From: Planotetraspora kaengkrachanensis | GTDB lineage: Bacteria; Actinomycetota; Actinomycetes; Streptosporangiales; Streptosporangiaceae | Reading direction: 5' to 3' | Length of the DNA stretch: 64,000 nt | Assembly: GCF_016862895.1 (NCBI RefSeq) | Contig: NZ_BONV01000002.1 | Coordinates: forward strand, 62,001-126,000 | Shown here: positions 57,238-64,000 of the stretch, one piece after another | Layout of the letters: each line of letters begins with the position of its first letter | Position numbering within the stretch: position 1 is the stretch's first letter | Program-made: the position numbers and the translations under genes | The notes under the pieces: generated by a model | Told to the model about the DNA's origin: nothing | Database searches by the model: none | Seen by the model: the letters and a program-made list of their open reading frames with translations, nothing else

Positions 57238-58890
57238 ATGTACGGCTGGCTGCAAGCGTTGTTCGTCCTCGCCCTCCTGGTGGTGCTGCACGTCCCCGTG
57301 GGCGACTACATGGCCCGCACTCTGGACGGCGGCCGCCACCTCGCCGTCGAGCGCCGCCTCTACCGGATCTGCGGCATCGATCCCGACCGTGAGCAGGACT
57401 GGCGCAACTATCTGGTGGCGCTGACGGCGTTCACCGTGCTGAGCGTCGTCGCCCTGTTCGCGCTGTTCACCCTCCAGAACCGGCTGCCGTGGTCGCTCGG
57501 CCACCCCGGCATGTCATGGGAGCTGGCGCTGCACACCGCGGTCAGCTTCACGACGAACACGAGCTGGCAGAACTACGCCGGTGAGGCCACGACCGGCCAC
57601 CTGGCCGTCATGGCCGGGCTCGGCGTGCAGGCCTTCGCCTCCGCGGCCGTCGGCATGTGCGTCGGCCTCGCGCTCATCCGCGCCCTGGTCAGGCGGGGCG
57701 GCACGGAGATCGGCAACTTCTGGGTCGACCTGGTCCGCAGCGTCTTCCGTGTGCTGCTGCCGCTGGCCGTCCTCTTCGGAATCGTGCTGATCTGCATGGG
57801 CGTCCAGCAGAACCTGGACGGCGCGCACGCCGTGAACACGGTCGCGGGCGGCACGCAGAGCCTGATCGGCGGGCCCGTCGGCTCCTGGGAGTCGATCAAA
57901 CTCATGAGCGGGGACGGCGGCGGCTTCTTCAACGCCAGCAGCGCCCATCCGTTCGAGAACCCCTCGTCGCTGAGCAACGCCCTCGAGATCCTGATCATGC
58001 TGATCGTCCCCACCGCCTTCATCCGGACCTTCGGCCGGCTTGCGGGCGACCTCAGGCTCGGCTGGACGCTGCTCATCGTGGTCGGCATCCTGTTCGGCCT
58101 GCTGCTCGTCGCCGGCAACCTCGCCCAGACCGCCGGCACGGGGACGGTCGCACAGGCGGTGGGCGCGCAGGCGGAGGGGACAGAGACCCGCTTCGGCATC
58201 CCCGCGAGCACACTGTTCGGCGTCTCGGCGACGGCGAGCGCCGACGGAGCGCTCAACTCCTCCTACGACAGCTTCTCCAGTCTCGGCGGCGGAGTCCTGC
58301 TCGCGGCCATGATGCTGGGCGAGATCGCCCCGGGCGGCACGGGCAGCGGCCTCTACGGCCTGATCATCGTCGTGCTGGTGGCCATCTTCCTCGGCGGGCT
58401 CATGGTGGGCCGCACGCCCGAGTTCATGGGTAAGCGCATCGGCTTCGCCGAGATGCGCTACGTCGTGCTCTACGGGCTGGTGTCGCCCTCCCTCATCCTC
58501 GCCTTCACCGGGCTCGCCGTCGCGCTTCCGGCGGGAGTGTCGTCGATGGGCAACGTCGGGGCGCACGGTCTCACCGAGGTGCTGTACGCCTACACAAGCA
58601 ACGTCAACAGCAACGGCAGCGCCATGGCCGGCCTGAACGGCAACACGATGTTCTACAACCTCACGATGACGGCGGCCATGTTCATCGGGCGCTATCTGCC
58701 CATCGCCTTCGTCCTGGCGTTGGCCGGCCGGCTCGTGAGGCGGCAACCCCAGGCGGTGACCGCCGGCACCCTGCGCACCCAGGGCGTCAGCTTCGTGGTT
58801 CTCGCCACCGGCGTCGCCCTGATCGTCGCGCTGCTCAACTTCCTGCCCGCGCTCTCCCTCGGTCCGCTCGCCGACGGCCTGCTCGGCTGA
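57238..58890 (+). CDS. kdpA: Potassium-binding channel-like subunit KdpA
   Basis: 550 residues (E. coli 557). About ten membrane helices with four selectivity-filter regions: SFTTNTSWQNY, MSGDGGGFFNASS, SFSSLGGGVLLAAMM and NVNSNGSAMAGLNGN. It receives K+ and passes it to KdpB. It follows kdpC by two bases and is the last gene of the operon, closed by the hairpin at 58894. No kdpD or kdpE gene is near. Confidence 0.97.
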   Translation: MYGWLQALFVLALLVVLHVPVGDYMARTLDGGRHLAVERRLYRICGIDPDREQDWRNYLVALTAFTVLSVVALFALFTLQNRLPWSLGHPGMSWELALHTAVSFTTNTSWQNYAGEATTGHLAVMAGLGVQAFASAAVGMCVGLALIRALVRRGGTEIGNFWVDLVRSVFRVLLPLAVLFGIVLICMGVQQNLDGAHAVNTVAGGTQSLIGGPVGSWESIKLMSGDGGGFFNASSAHPFENPSSLSNALEILIMLIVPTAFIRTFGRLAGDLRLGWTLLIVVGILFGLLLVAGNLAQTAGTGTVAQAVGAQAEGTETRFGIPASTLFGVSATASADGALNSSYDSFSSLGGGVLLAAMMLGEIAPGGTGSGLYGLIIVVLVAIFLGGLMVGRTPEFMGKRIGFAEMRYVVLYGLVSPSLILAFTGLAVALPAGVSSMGNVGAHGLTEVLYAYTSNVNSNGSAMAGLNGNTMFYNLTMTAAMFIGRYLPIAFVLALAGRLVRRQPQAVTAGTLRTQGVSFVVLATGVALIVALLNFLPALSLGPLADGLLG

Positions 58891-58893
58891 CGC

Positions 58894-58929
58894 CGGTCCG
58901 TGCGCCGGAACCGTCCGGCGCACGGACCG
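58894..58929. terminator. Bidirectional terminator hairpin after kdpA
   Basis: Perfect 16-bp stem CGGTCCGTGCGCCGGA / TCCGGCGCACGGACCG with loop ACCG, between the convergent kdpA and TetR genes. The strongest hairpin in the window. Confidence 0.85.
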
Positions 58930-58966
58930 CCGCCGCGGCCGGGTGAAGGCCGGGGTCGTGAACCGC

Positions 58967-59599
58967 TCAGGCCGTGCCGCGCGCAGGTTGTTCGGCCGCC
59001 GGCGCCCGCAGCCACGGGGTCAACGCCACGTCCGTCGCACGGCGGACGGCCTCCTGCACCGCGGCCGGGTCGTCGAGCGCGTCGGCGTCGTCGAGCAGCA
59101 CCTGCAGCGCACTGGTGACCGCGCCCACAAAGGCCCCGGTCAGCGCCGCCGCGCTCACCTCGTCGAGCTGCTCGGGGAACGCCTCGGCCAGATTCCTGGC
59201 GATCTCCCGCTGCGCCTCGAACTGTATCTGCAGCCCGCGCCCGCGCACCGCGGGCACGGTGCGGATCAGCCGCAGCCGGAGGGCGGCGAGCCGGCTCGCC
59301 ATCTCGTCGTTGTCGTCGCCGACCTTGCGCAGCGCGCGCAGCAACACCTCGGCGGGTCCTTCGCCCGGACCGCGCGACGCGATCGCCTCGACCGCCGCCC
59401 GCACTCGGGCGTCGCTCTCCGGGAACAGCAACTCCTCCTTGCTGGCGAAGTAGCTGAAGAACGTGCGCGTGCCGATGTCGGCCGCGGCGGCGATGTCGGC
59501 GATGGTCGTCTCGTCGTAACCGTCGCGTTCGAACAGTTCCGTCGCGGCGTCGACGAGGGTCTGGCGGATGCGGGCCCGCTTGCGTTCGCGCAGAGACAC
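58967..59599 (-). CDS. TetR family regulator
   Basis: 210 residues from a GTG giving VSLRERKRARIRQTLVDAA; TATGCT lies six bases before it (leaderless). Helix-turn-helix TTIADIAAAADIGTRTFFSYF at about 31-51. Divergent from the FAD monooxygenase across an inverted repeat (59664), a common layout for TetR with the enzyme it represses. Ligand probably an aromatic or antibiotic substrate of the enzyme. Confidence 0.88.
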   Translation of the reverse strand: MSLRERKRARIRQTLVDAATELFERDGYDETTIADIAAAADIGTRTFFSYFASKEELLFPESDARVRAAVEAIASRGPGEGPAEVLLRALRKVGDDNDEMASRLAALRLRLIRTVPAVRGRGLQIQFEAQREIARNLAEAFPEQLDEVSAAALTGAFVGAVTSALQVLLDDADALDDPAAVQEAVRRATDVALTPWLRAPAAEQPARGTA

Positions 59600-59663
59600 A
59601 CGCCCAGCATACGGCACTCGGCGCAGACAAGCATCCAACGCAGATTCGCACTCATTGCAAATT

Positions 59664-59676
59664 CGCACTGAGTGCG
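59664..59676. promoter_or_regulatory. TetR-type operator
   Basis: CGCACTGAGTGCG, perfect 6-bp arms around G, immediately before the TATGGT -10 element of the monooxygenase gene. A further half-site ATTCGCACT stands at 59644, a direct repeat of the one here. Confidence 0.55.
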
Positions 59677-59690
59677 GTTATGGTGTCGGC

Positions 59691-60857
59691 ATGTCTCCTC
59701 GCAACGTGCTCATCTCCGGCGGCGGCGTCGCCGGGCCCACCCTCGCCTACTGGCTGGCCCGCCACGGGTTCAAGCCCACCGTCGTGGAGCGGTCGCAGGG
59801 CCTGCGCTCCAGCGGCAACCCCGTCGACGTGCGCGGACCCGCCCTCCCCGTGGCGGAGGGGATGGGCATCATGTCCCGCCTGCGCGACCTCGCCACCCAG
59901 ACGACCGCGATGCGCGTCGTCGACGCCTCCGGACGGCAGGTCGCCCGCGTGGCCATGCCCGCCACCCGCAGCGCGGCCGGAAACCAGGAGGTCGAGATTC
60001 CGCGCGGCGACCTGGCCGCGGCCCTCTACGAGAGCGCCCGCGACGAAGCGGAGTTCCTGTTCGACGACACGATCGTCACGATGCGGCAGGACGAGCACGG
60101 GGTCGACGTCACCTTCGACCACGCCGCTCCGCGCCGCTTCGACCTGGTCGTCGGTGCCGACGGACTCCACTCCACCGTGCGGCGGCTCGCGTTCGGGCCG
60201 GAGGCCGGCTTCGTGAGCCACATGGGCGTCTACGTCGCGACCATCCCCCTCGACGGCCCCCTCGACGGCCCCCTCGACGGCCCCCTCGACGGGCCGGTCG
60301 ACCATCCGCACGACGTGCTCATGTTCAACACGCCGGGGAGGCTGGTCTCCGTCCACCCGTCACGGGGGCGGGCCGTCGCCGCCTTCATCTTCCGGAGCTC
60401 CGCGATCGCCGGCTTCGACCATCGGGACACCGAGCAGCACAGACGGATCGTCACCGCGGCCTACGCTGACGCCGGCTGGCGGGTGCCGGAGCTGCTCGCA
60501 CGGCTCGCGAAGACCGAGGACCTCTACTTCGACTCGGTCAGCCAGGTGCGGCTGCCCACCTGGGCGCGGGGCCGCGTCGCGCTGCTCGGCGACGCGGCGT
60601 CGTGCGTGTCGCTGTTCGGCGACGGCTCGAGCCTCGCCATGGCCGGCGCACACACCCTCGCCGAGGCGCTCGCGGCAACGGCGGGCCACGCGGAGGCCTT
60701 CCGCCGCTACGAGACCGAGCACCGCACCCTCGTCGGGCCGAAGCAACGGCGCATCGGGCGCGCCAAGGCGCTGCTCATCCCCAGAACGCGCTGGGGCATC
60801 GCCGCCCGCAATCTGAGCGCGCGGGTCTTGCTGAAGCGCTCCGGCTCCGGCGGATGA
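59691..60857 (+). CDS. FAD-dependent monooxygenase (PheA/TetX-like)
   Basis: 388 residues. FAD motif ISGGGVAGPTLAYWLARHG at the start, then RGDLAAALY, the mid motif DLVVGADGLHSTVR and the late FAD motif GRVALLGDAASCVS. It is a single-component group A flavin hydroxylase acting on aromatics, possibly an antibiotic. Starts at 59691 with TATGGT six bases before (leaderless). Residues about 186-201 are a fourfold PLDG repeat encoded by a 12-bp tandem repeat (60246-60293), an insertion into the substrate domain. Confidence 0.9.
   Translation: MSPRNVLISGGGVAGPTLAYWLARHGFKPTVVERSQGLRSSGNPVDVRGPALPVAEGMGIMSRLRDLATQTTAMRVVDASGRQVARVAMPATRSAAGNQEVEIPRGDLAAALYESARDEAEFLFDDTIVTMRQDEHGVDVTFDHAAPRRFDLVVGADGLHSTVRRLAFGPEAGFVSHMGVYVATIPLDGPLDGPLDGPLDGPVDHPHDVLMFNTPGRLVSVHPSRGRAVAAFIFRSSAIAGFDHRDTEQHRRIVTAAYADAGWRVPELLARLAKTEDLYFDSVSQVRLPTWARGRVALLGDAASCVSLFGDGSSLAMAGAHTLAEALAATAGHAEAFRRYETEHRTLVGPKQRRIGRAKALLIPRTRWGIAARNLSARVLLKRSGSGG
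60246..60293 (+). repeat. In-frame 12-bp tandem repeat inside the monooxygenase gene
   Basis: Four copies of CCCCTCGACGGC (last ending in G), coding PLDG four times. Identical units point to recent slippage. Copy number changes would keep the reading frame. Confidence 0.9.
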
Positions 60858-60995
60858 CGCGCGTCGTCGACGCCGGTTCCATTCCGCTCGCGACCTGCGG
60901 AAGCCCGCGAAGCACGGGGGGCGCTCGCACGCATCCCTCTCCCGCACCGCCGGTCGTCCCGACGCGGAAGGCCTGAATTTTCCGTCAAGAAGGCG

Positions 60996-61024
60996 TTGAC
61001 CATCCAGTCGGATGTAAGTAACTT
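60996..61024 (+). promoter_or_regulatory. Probable sigma-70-type promoter of the nagZ-namZ operon
   Basis: TTGACC at 60996-61001, a 17-bp spacer and TAACTT at 61019-61024, 60 bp before the GH3 start. The 138 bp before it (60858-60995) show nothing I can name. Confidence 0.6.
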
Positions 61025-61083
61025 CCAGGCAACGCGGTGACCTTGCATGACATTTACTCACATGCGAGTGGTTGGAGGACCAG

Positions 61084-62919
61084 ATGCGTTACCGGCGGTT
61101 ACTGACTCTGGCGGCGGTGGTGGTTCTCGGTGTGGGGACGGCGCCGGCCGCGCATGCTCACGGCGCGAAGAAGGACCGGTGGATCCTCGACAAGATCGCG
61201 AGCATGAGTCTCGAGGAGAAGGTCGGGCAGCTCTTCGTGGCGAACGTCTACGGAGAGAGCGGCGACGCGCCGGCCGCGGCCGACGTCGCCGCCAACCAGG
61301 CGATGTACGGCCCCGACGTCAAGAACGGCGACGACCTCATCGCCAAGTACAAGCTCGGCGCGATCCTCTACTTCCGGTGGGCCAACAACCTGAACGACCC
61401 CGTCAAGACGGCGGGGCTGTCCAACGACCTGCAGCGCGCGGCGTCGAAGCAGCGGGCGAGGATTCCGCTGCTGATCGCCACCGACCAGGAGCACGGCGCC
61501 GTCTACCGGCTGGACGAGCCGTTCACCGCGTTCCCCGGGCAGATGGCGCTCGGCGCGACCCGCAGCGCGGGTGACGCGTTCACCACGGGGATGGTCACCG
61601 GCAAGGAGCTCGCCGCACTCGGCATCAACCAGGACTACGCGCCGGTCGCCGACGTCAACATCAACCCGGGCAACCCGGTGATCGGCGTGCGCTCGTTCGG
61701 TGAGAGCACCTCGCTCGTGTCCGACCTGACGCGAGCCTCCGTCCGCGGCCTGCAGCAGGGCGGCGTCTCAGCGAGCCTGAAGCACTTCCCCGGCCACGGC
61801 GACACGATCACCGACAGCCACAACGGCGTGCCCTGGATCTTCCACACGAAGCAGGAGTGGGAGCAGATCGACGCGCCGCCGTTCAGGGCGGGCATCGCCG
61901 CGGGCGCCGACATGATCATGACGGCCCACGTCGTCATGCCGTACCTGCAGAGCGACTGCGACGTGGTGACCCAGGAGGGCTGCGACCCCGCGACGCTCGA
62001 TCCCGAGATCATGACGGGGCTGCTCCGCGGCGAACTCGGCTACGACGGCGTCGTGGTCACCGACTCGCTGTCCATGCAGGGCGTGCGCGACAAGTACGGC
62101 GACGACCGCGTCCCGGTGCTCGCGCTCAAGGCCGGAGTGGACATGCTGATGATCGTCGACGATCCGGCGAGCTCGCTCTCCCTCGACGTCGCCTACAACG
62201 CCGTGCTGAACGCCGTCCGCTCGGGCGAGCTGACGGAAAAGCGCATCGACGAGTCCGTCTACCGGGTCCTGCGCCTCAAGAAGCAGCGCGGCTTCTTCCA
62301 CGGCGACCAGCAGGTCAGCGAGCGCAAGGTGCTCGACCGCATCGGCACCCCCGCGCACGAGGCGCTCGCTCGCACGGTCGCCGGCCACAGCGTGACCCTC
62401 GTGCGGAACGACGCCCGCGCGCTGCCGTTGCGCAGAACCGGCCAGCGGGTTCTGGTGACCGGCTACCGCAACGTCGCGCCGCCGTCCGTGAAGATCCCGC
62501 CGGCCGAGCGGCTCGCCGCGGCGATCGGCGATCTCGGGCTCACCACCGAGTTGTTCGAGACGGGGACAGCCCCCGGCCAGGCCACCATCGACGCCGCGGT
62601 CGCCAAGGCCGGCGCCAACGACCTCGTCGTGGTCACCACGGTGAACTCCACCGGCTCTGCCGCCCAGCGCAACCTGGTCAACGCGCTGCTCGCGACCGGC
62701 AAGCCCGTCGTCATCGTCGCCGCCCGCAACCCGTACGACATCGTGGACTTCCCCGGCGCCCCCACGTACCTCGCGACGTACTCGTGGGAGAGGCCGGCGA
62801 TGGAGGCCGCCGCACGGGTGCTGTTCGGCCTGACCCGCCCCACGGGCACGCTGCCGGTGACGATCCCGTCCGCCGACGGCTCGGTCCTCTACCCCTACGG
62901 ACACGGCCTGAGCTACTGA
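61084..62919 (+). CDS. nagZ: Secreted GH3 beta-N-acetylhexosaminidase (NagZ type)
   Basis: 611 residues. The signal peptide is LLTLAAVVVLGVGTAPAAHAH. NagZ-class GH3 core with the His/Asp motif KHFPGHGDTITDSH, nucleophile Asp in VVTDSLSMQG and a C-terminal GH3_C-like domain, as in B. subtilis NagZ (two domains). It removes non-reducing GlcNAc from cell-wall fragments outside the cell. The ATG has GGAGG five bases upstream. namZ starts 28 bp later, so the two are co-transcribed. Confidence 0.9.
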   Translation: MRYRRLLTLAAVVVLGVGTAPAAHAHGAKKDRWILDKIASMSLEEKVGQLFVANVYGESGDAPAAADVAANQAMYGPDVKNGDDLIAKYKLGAILYFRWANNLNDPVKTAGLSNDLQRAASKQRARIPLLIATDQEHGAVYRLDEPFTAFPGQMALGATRSAGDAFTTGMVTGKELAALGINQDYAPVADVNINPGNPVIGVRSFGESTSLVSDLTRASVRGLQQGGVSASLKHFPGHGDTITDSHNGVPWIFHTKQEWEQIDAPPFRAGIAAGADMIMTAHVVMPYLQSDCDVVTQEGCDPATLDPEIMTGLLRGELGYDGVVVTDSLSMQGVRDKYGDDRVPVLALKAGVDMLMIVDDPASSLSLDVAYNAVLNAVRSGELTEKRIDESVYRVLRLKKQRGFFHGDQQVSERKVLDRIGTPAHEALARTVAGHSVTLVRNDARALPLRRTGQRVLVTGYRNVAPPSVKIPPAERLAAAIGDLGLTTELFETGTAPGQATIDAAVAKAGANDLVVVTTVNSTGSAAQRNLVNALLATGKPVVIVAARNPYDIVDFPGAPTYLATYSWERPAMEAAARVLFGLTRPTGTLPVTIPSADGSVLYPYGHGLSY

Positions 62920-62947
62920 TCCTCCGGCAGAACGGAGCACCACCCTC

Positions 62948-64000
62948 ATGGGTCACCCCCTCTCACGGAGGGCCCTGCTGTCCACCGCGGCCGTCGCCGT
63001 GGCCGGGACGGGCATGGGTCTCCCCCGACTCGACCAACGTCCGTCACACAGCGACTTCCAGACCGGCGTCCAGGTCCTGATGTCCGACGGCTACCGGCTC
63101 GTCCGCGGCCAGAAGGTCGGCATCGTGACCAACCCGACCGGCATCCTGCCGGACCTCCGCCACGAGGTCGACGTGATGGCCGCCGACGACAGGATCGAAC
63201 TCGTCGCGGTGTTCGGCCCCGAGCACGGGTTCCGCGGCGCGGCGCAGGCCGGCGGCTCAGAAGGCTTCTACGTCGACGAGCAGACCGGGCTGCCGGTCTA
63301 CGACACGTACCTGAAGAGCGGCCAGGCCCTGGCCGACATCTTCACCAGGTCGGGCGTGGACACGATCATGTTCGACATCCAGGACGCCGGCGCCCGCTTC
63401 TACACCTACATCTGGACGATGTTCGACTCCATGCAGGCCGCGGCGTCGGCCGGCAAACGGTTCGTCGTCCTCGACCGGCCCAACCCGATCACCGGCCGCC
63501 GGGCCTACGGCCCCGTCATGACACCGGAGTTCTCCACCTTCATCGGCAGGGAGGCGATCTCCCAGGCGCACGGCATGACCGTCGGCGAGCTGGCCAGGCT
63601 GTTCAACGCCGAGTTCCTTGACCAGCCCGCGGATCTCACGGTCGTGGAGATGCGCGGCTGGAAACGCGACCTGGCGTACGAGGACACCGGCCTGCCCTGG
63701 GTCCTGCCGTCGCCGAACATGCCGACCGTGGACACCGCCTTCGTCTACTCGGGCACCGGCATGTTCGAGGGCACCAACCTGTCGGAGGGCCGCGGCACGA
63801 CCCGGCCCTTCGAGCTCATCGGCGCCCCCTACGCCGACCACCGGTGGGCGGACGCGCTCAACGCGCAGCGCCTGCCCGGCGCCGGGTTCCGCCTTGCCTA
63901 CTTCACGCCCACGTTCTCCAAGCACGCGAACCTGTTGTGCGGCGGCGTGCAGCTGTACGTCACCGACCGGAAGACGTTCGACCCGGTCAGAACGGCCATC
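62948..64000 (+). CDS. namZ: Exo-beta-N-acetylmuramidase NamZ (DUF1343), 3' end cut by window
   Basis: At least 351 codons are open to the right edge. It starts with a Tat-like signal (LSRRALLSTAAVAVAG) and has the NamZ motifs GIVTNPTG, VFGPEHGFRGAAQAG, FDIQDAGARFYTYIWTM, VLDRPNPI and WVLPSPNMPT. In Bacillus NamZ cuts MurNAc from the non-reducing end of peptidoglycan fragments and works with NagZ and AmiE. Here it directly follows nagZ; an amidase might lie beyond the window. Confidence 0.93.
   Translation, partial: MGHPLSRRALLSTAAVAVAGTGMGLPRLDQRPSHSDFQTGVQVLMSDGYRLVRGQKVGIVTNPTGILPDLRHEVDVMAADDRIELVAVFGPEHGFRGAAQAGGSEGFYVDEQTGLPVYDTYLKSGQALADIFTRSGVDTIMFDIQDAGARFYTYIWTMFDSMQAAASAGKRFVVLDRPNPITGRRAYGPVMTPEFSTFIGREAISQAHGMTVGELARLFNAEFLDQPADLTVVEMRGWKRDLAYEDTGLPWVLPSPNMPTVDTAFVYSGTGMFEGTNLSEGRGTTRPFELIGAPYADHRWADALNAQRLPGAGFRLAYFTPTFSKHANLLCGGVQLYVTDRKTFDPVRTAI

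Overview
The window is very GC-rich (GC bias at third codon positions throughout) and reads as chromosomal DNA of a filamentous actinomycete. Supporting signs are Tat and lipoprotein exports, many TetR, XRE and GNAT genes, GTG starts, and promoters of TANNNT type placed 6-7 nt before the start codon. A Streptosporangiales-type organism is my inference only. I see no tRNA, rRNA, phage, insertion sequence, transposase or CRISPR array. I found no clearly new biological system. The best unexplained structures are a relic-bearing tandem duplication at 16.5-19.8 kb, a coupled 43-codon ORF in a structured leader ahead of a sugar ABC transporter, and several uncharacterised palindromes.

1-12.4 kb is a sugar-scavenging regulon. 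It holds a secreted GH92 alpha-mannosidase (cut by the left edge), a ROK sugar kinase, a LacI regulator, a MmsA/MmsB/ChvE-type monosaccharide ABC transporter and a ROK-type repressor. The same 12-bp LacI-type palindrome occurs in front of the GH92 gene, in the kinase/LacI divergent promoter, and (one mismatch) ahead of the transporter. 12.5-19.8 kb has a hypothetical gene, an acetyltransferase, and a MacAB-like efflux operon (lipoprotein, adaptor, ATPase, permease) facing a two-component system. The lipoprotein and promoter are duplicated, and fragments of a second response regulator and adaptor lie between the copies.

19.8-41.1 kb is a mixed accessory region of short units, mostly a regulator beside an enzyme. 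It contains TetR/hydrolase/DsbA, cupin, GNAT, CehA/McbA-like hydrolase, asparaginase, DUF3616, quinone oxidoreductase/AraC, SDR/TetR, TetR/NmrA, MFS, LysR and XRE. Several divergent promoters carry long inverted repeats, and an oxidoreductase gene survives only as its two ends. 41.1-50.8 kb carries a large secreted subtilase with a divergent regulator, an ECF sigma factor with a coupled membrane protein, a HAD phosphatase, an alpha/beta hydrolase, an AraC fragment and a secreted M36 metalloprotease.

50.9-64 kb carries argG behind an ARG-box-like palindrome, a five-copy minisatellite, a SHOCT membrane protein, a frameshifted XRE regulator, a Kdp potassium pump in the order F-B-C-A, a TetR/FAD-monooxygenase pair, and a nagZ-namZ pair for peptidoglycan amino-sugar recovery (namZ is cut by the right edge).
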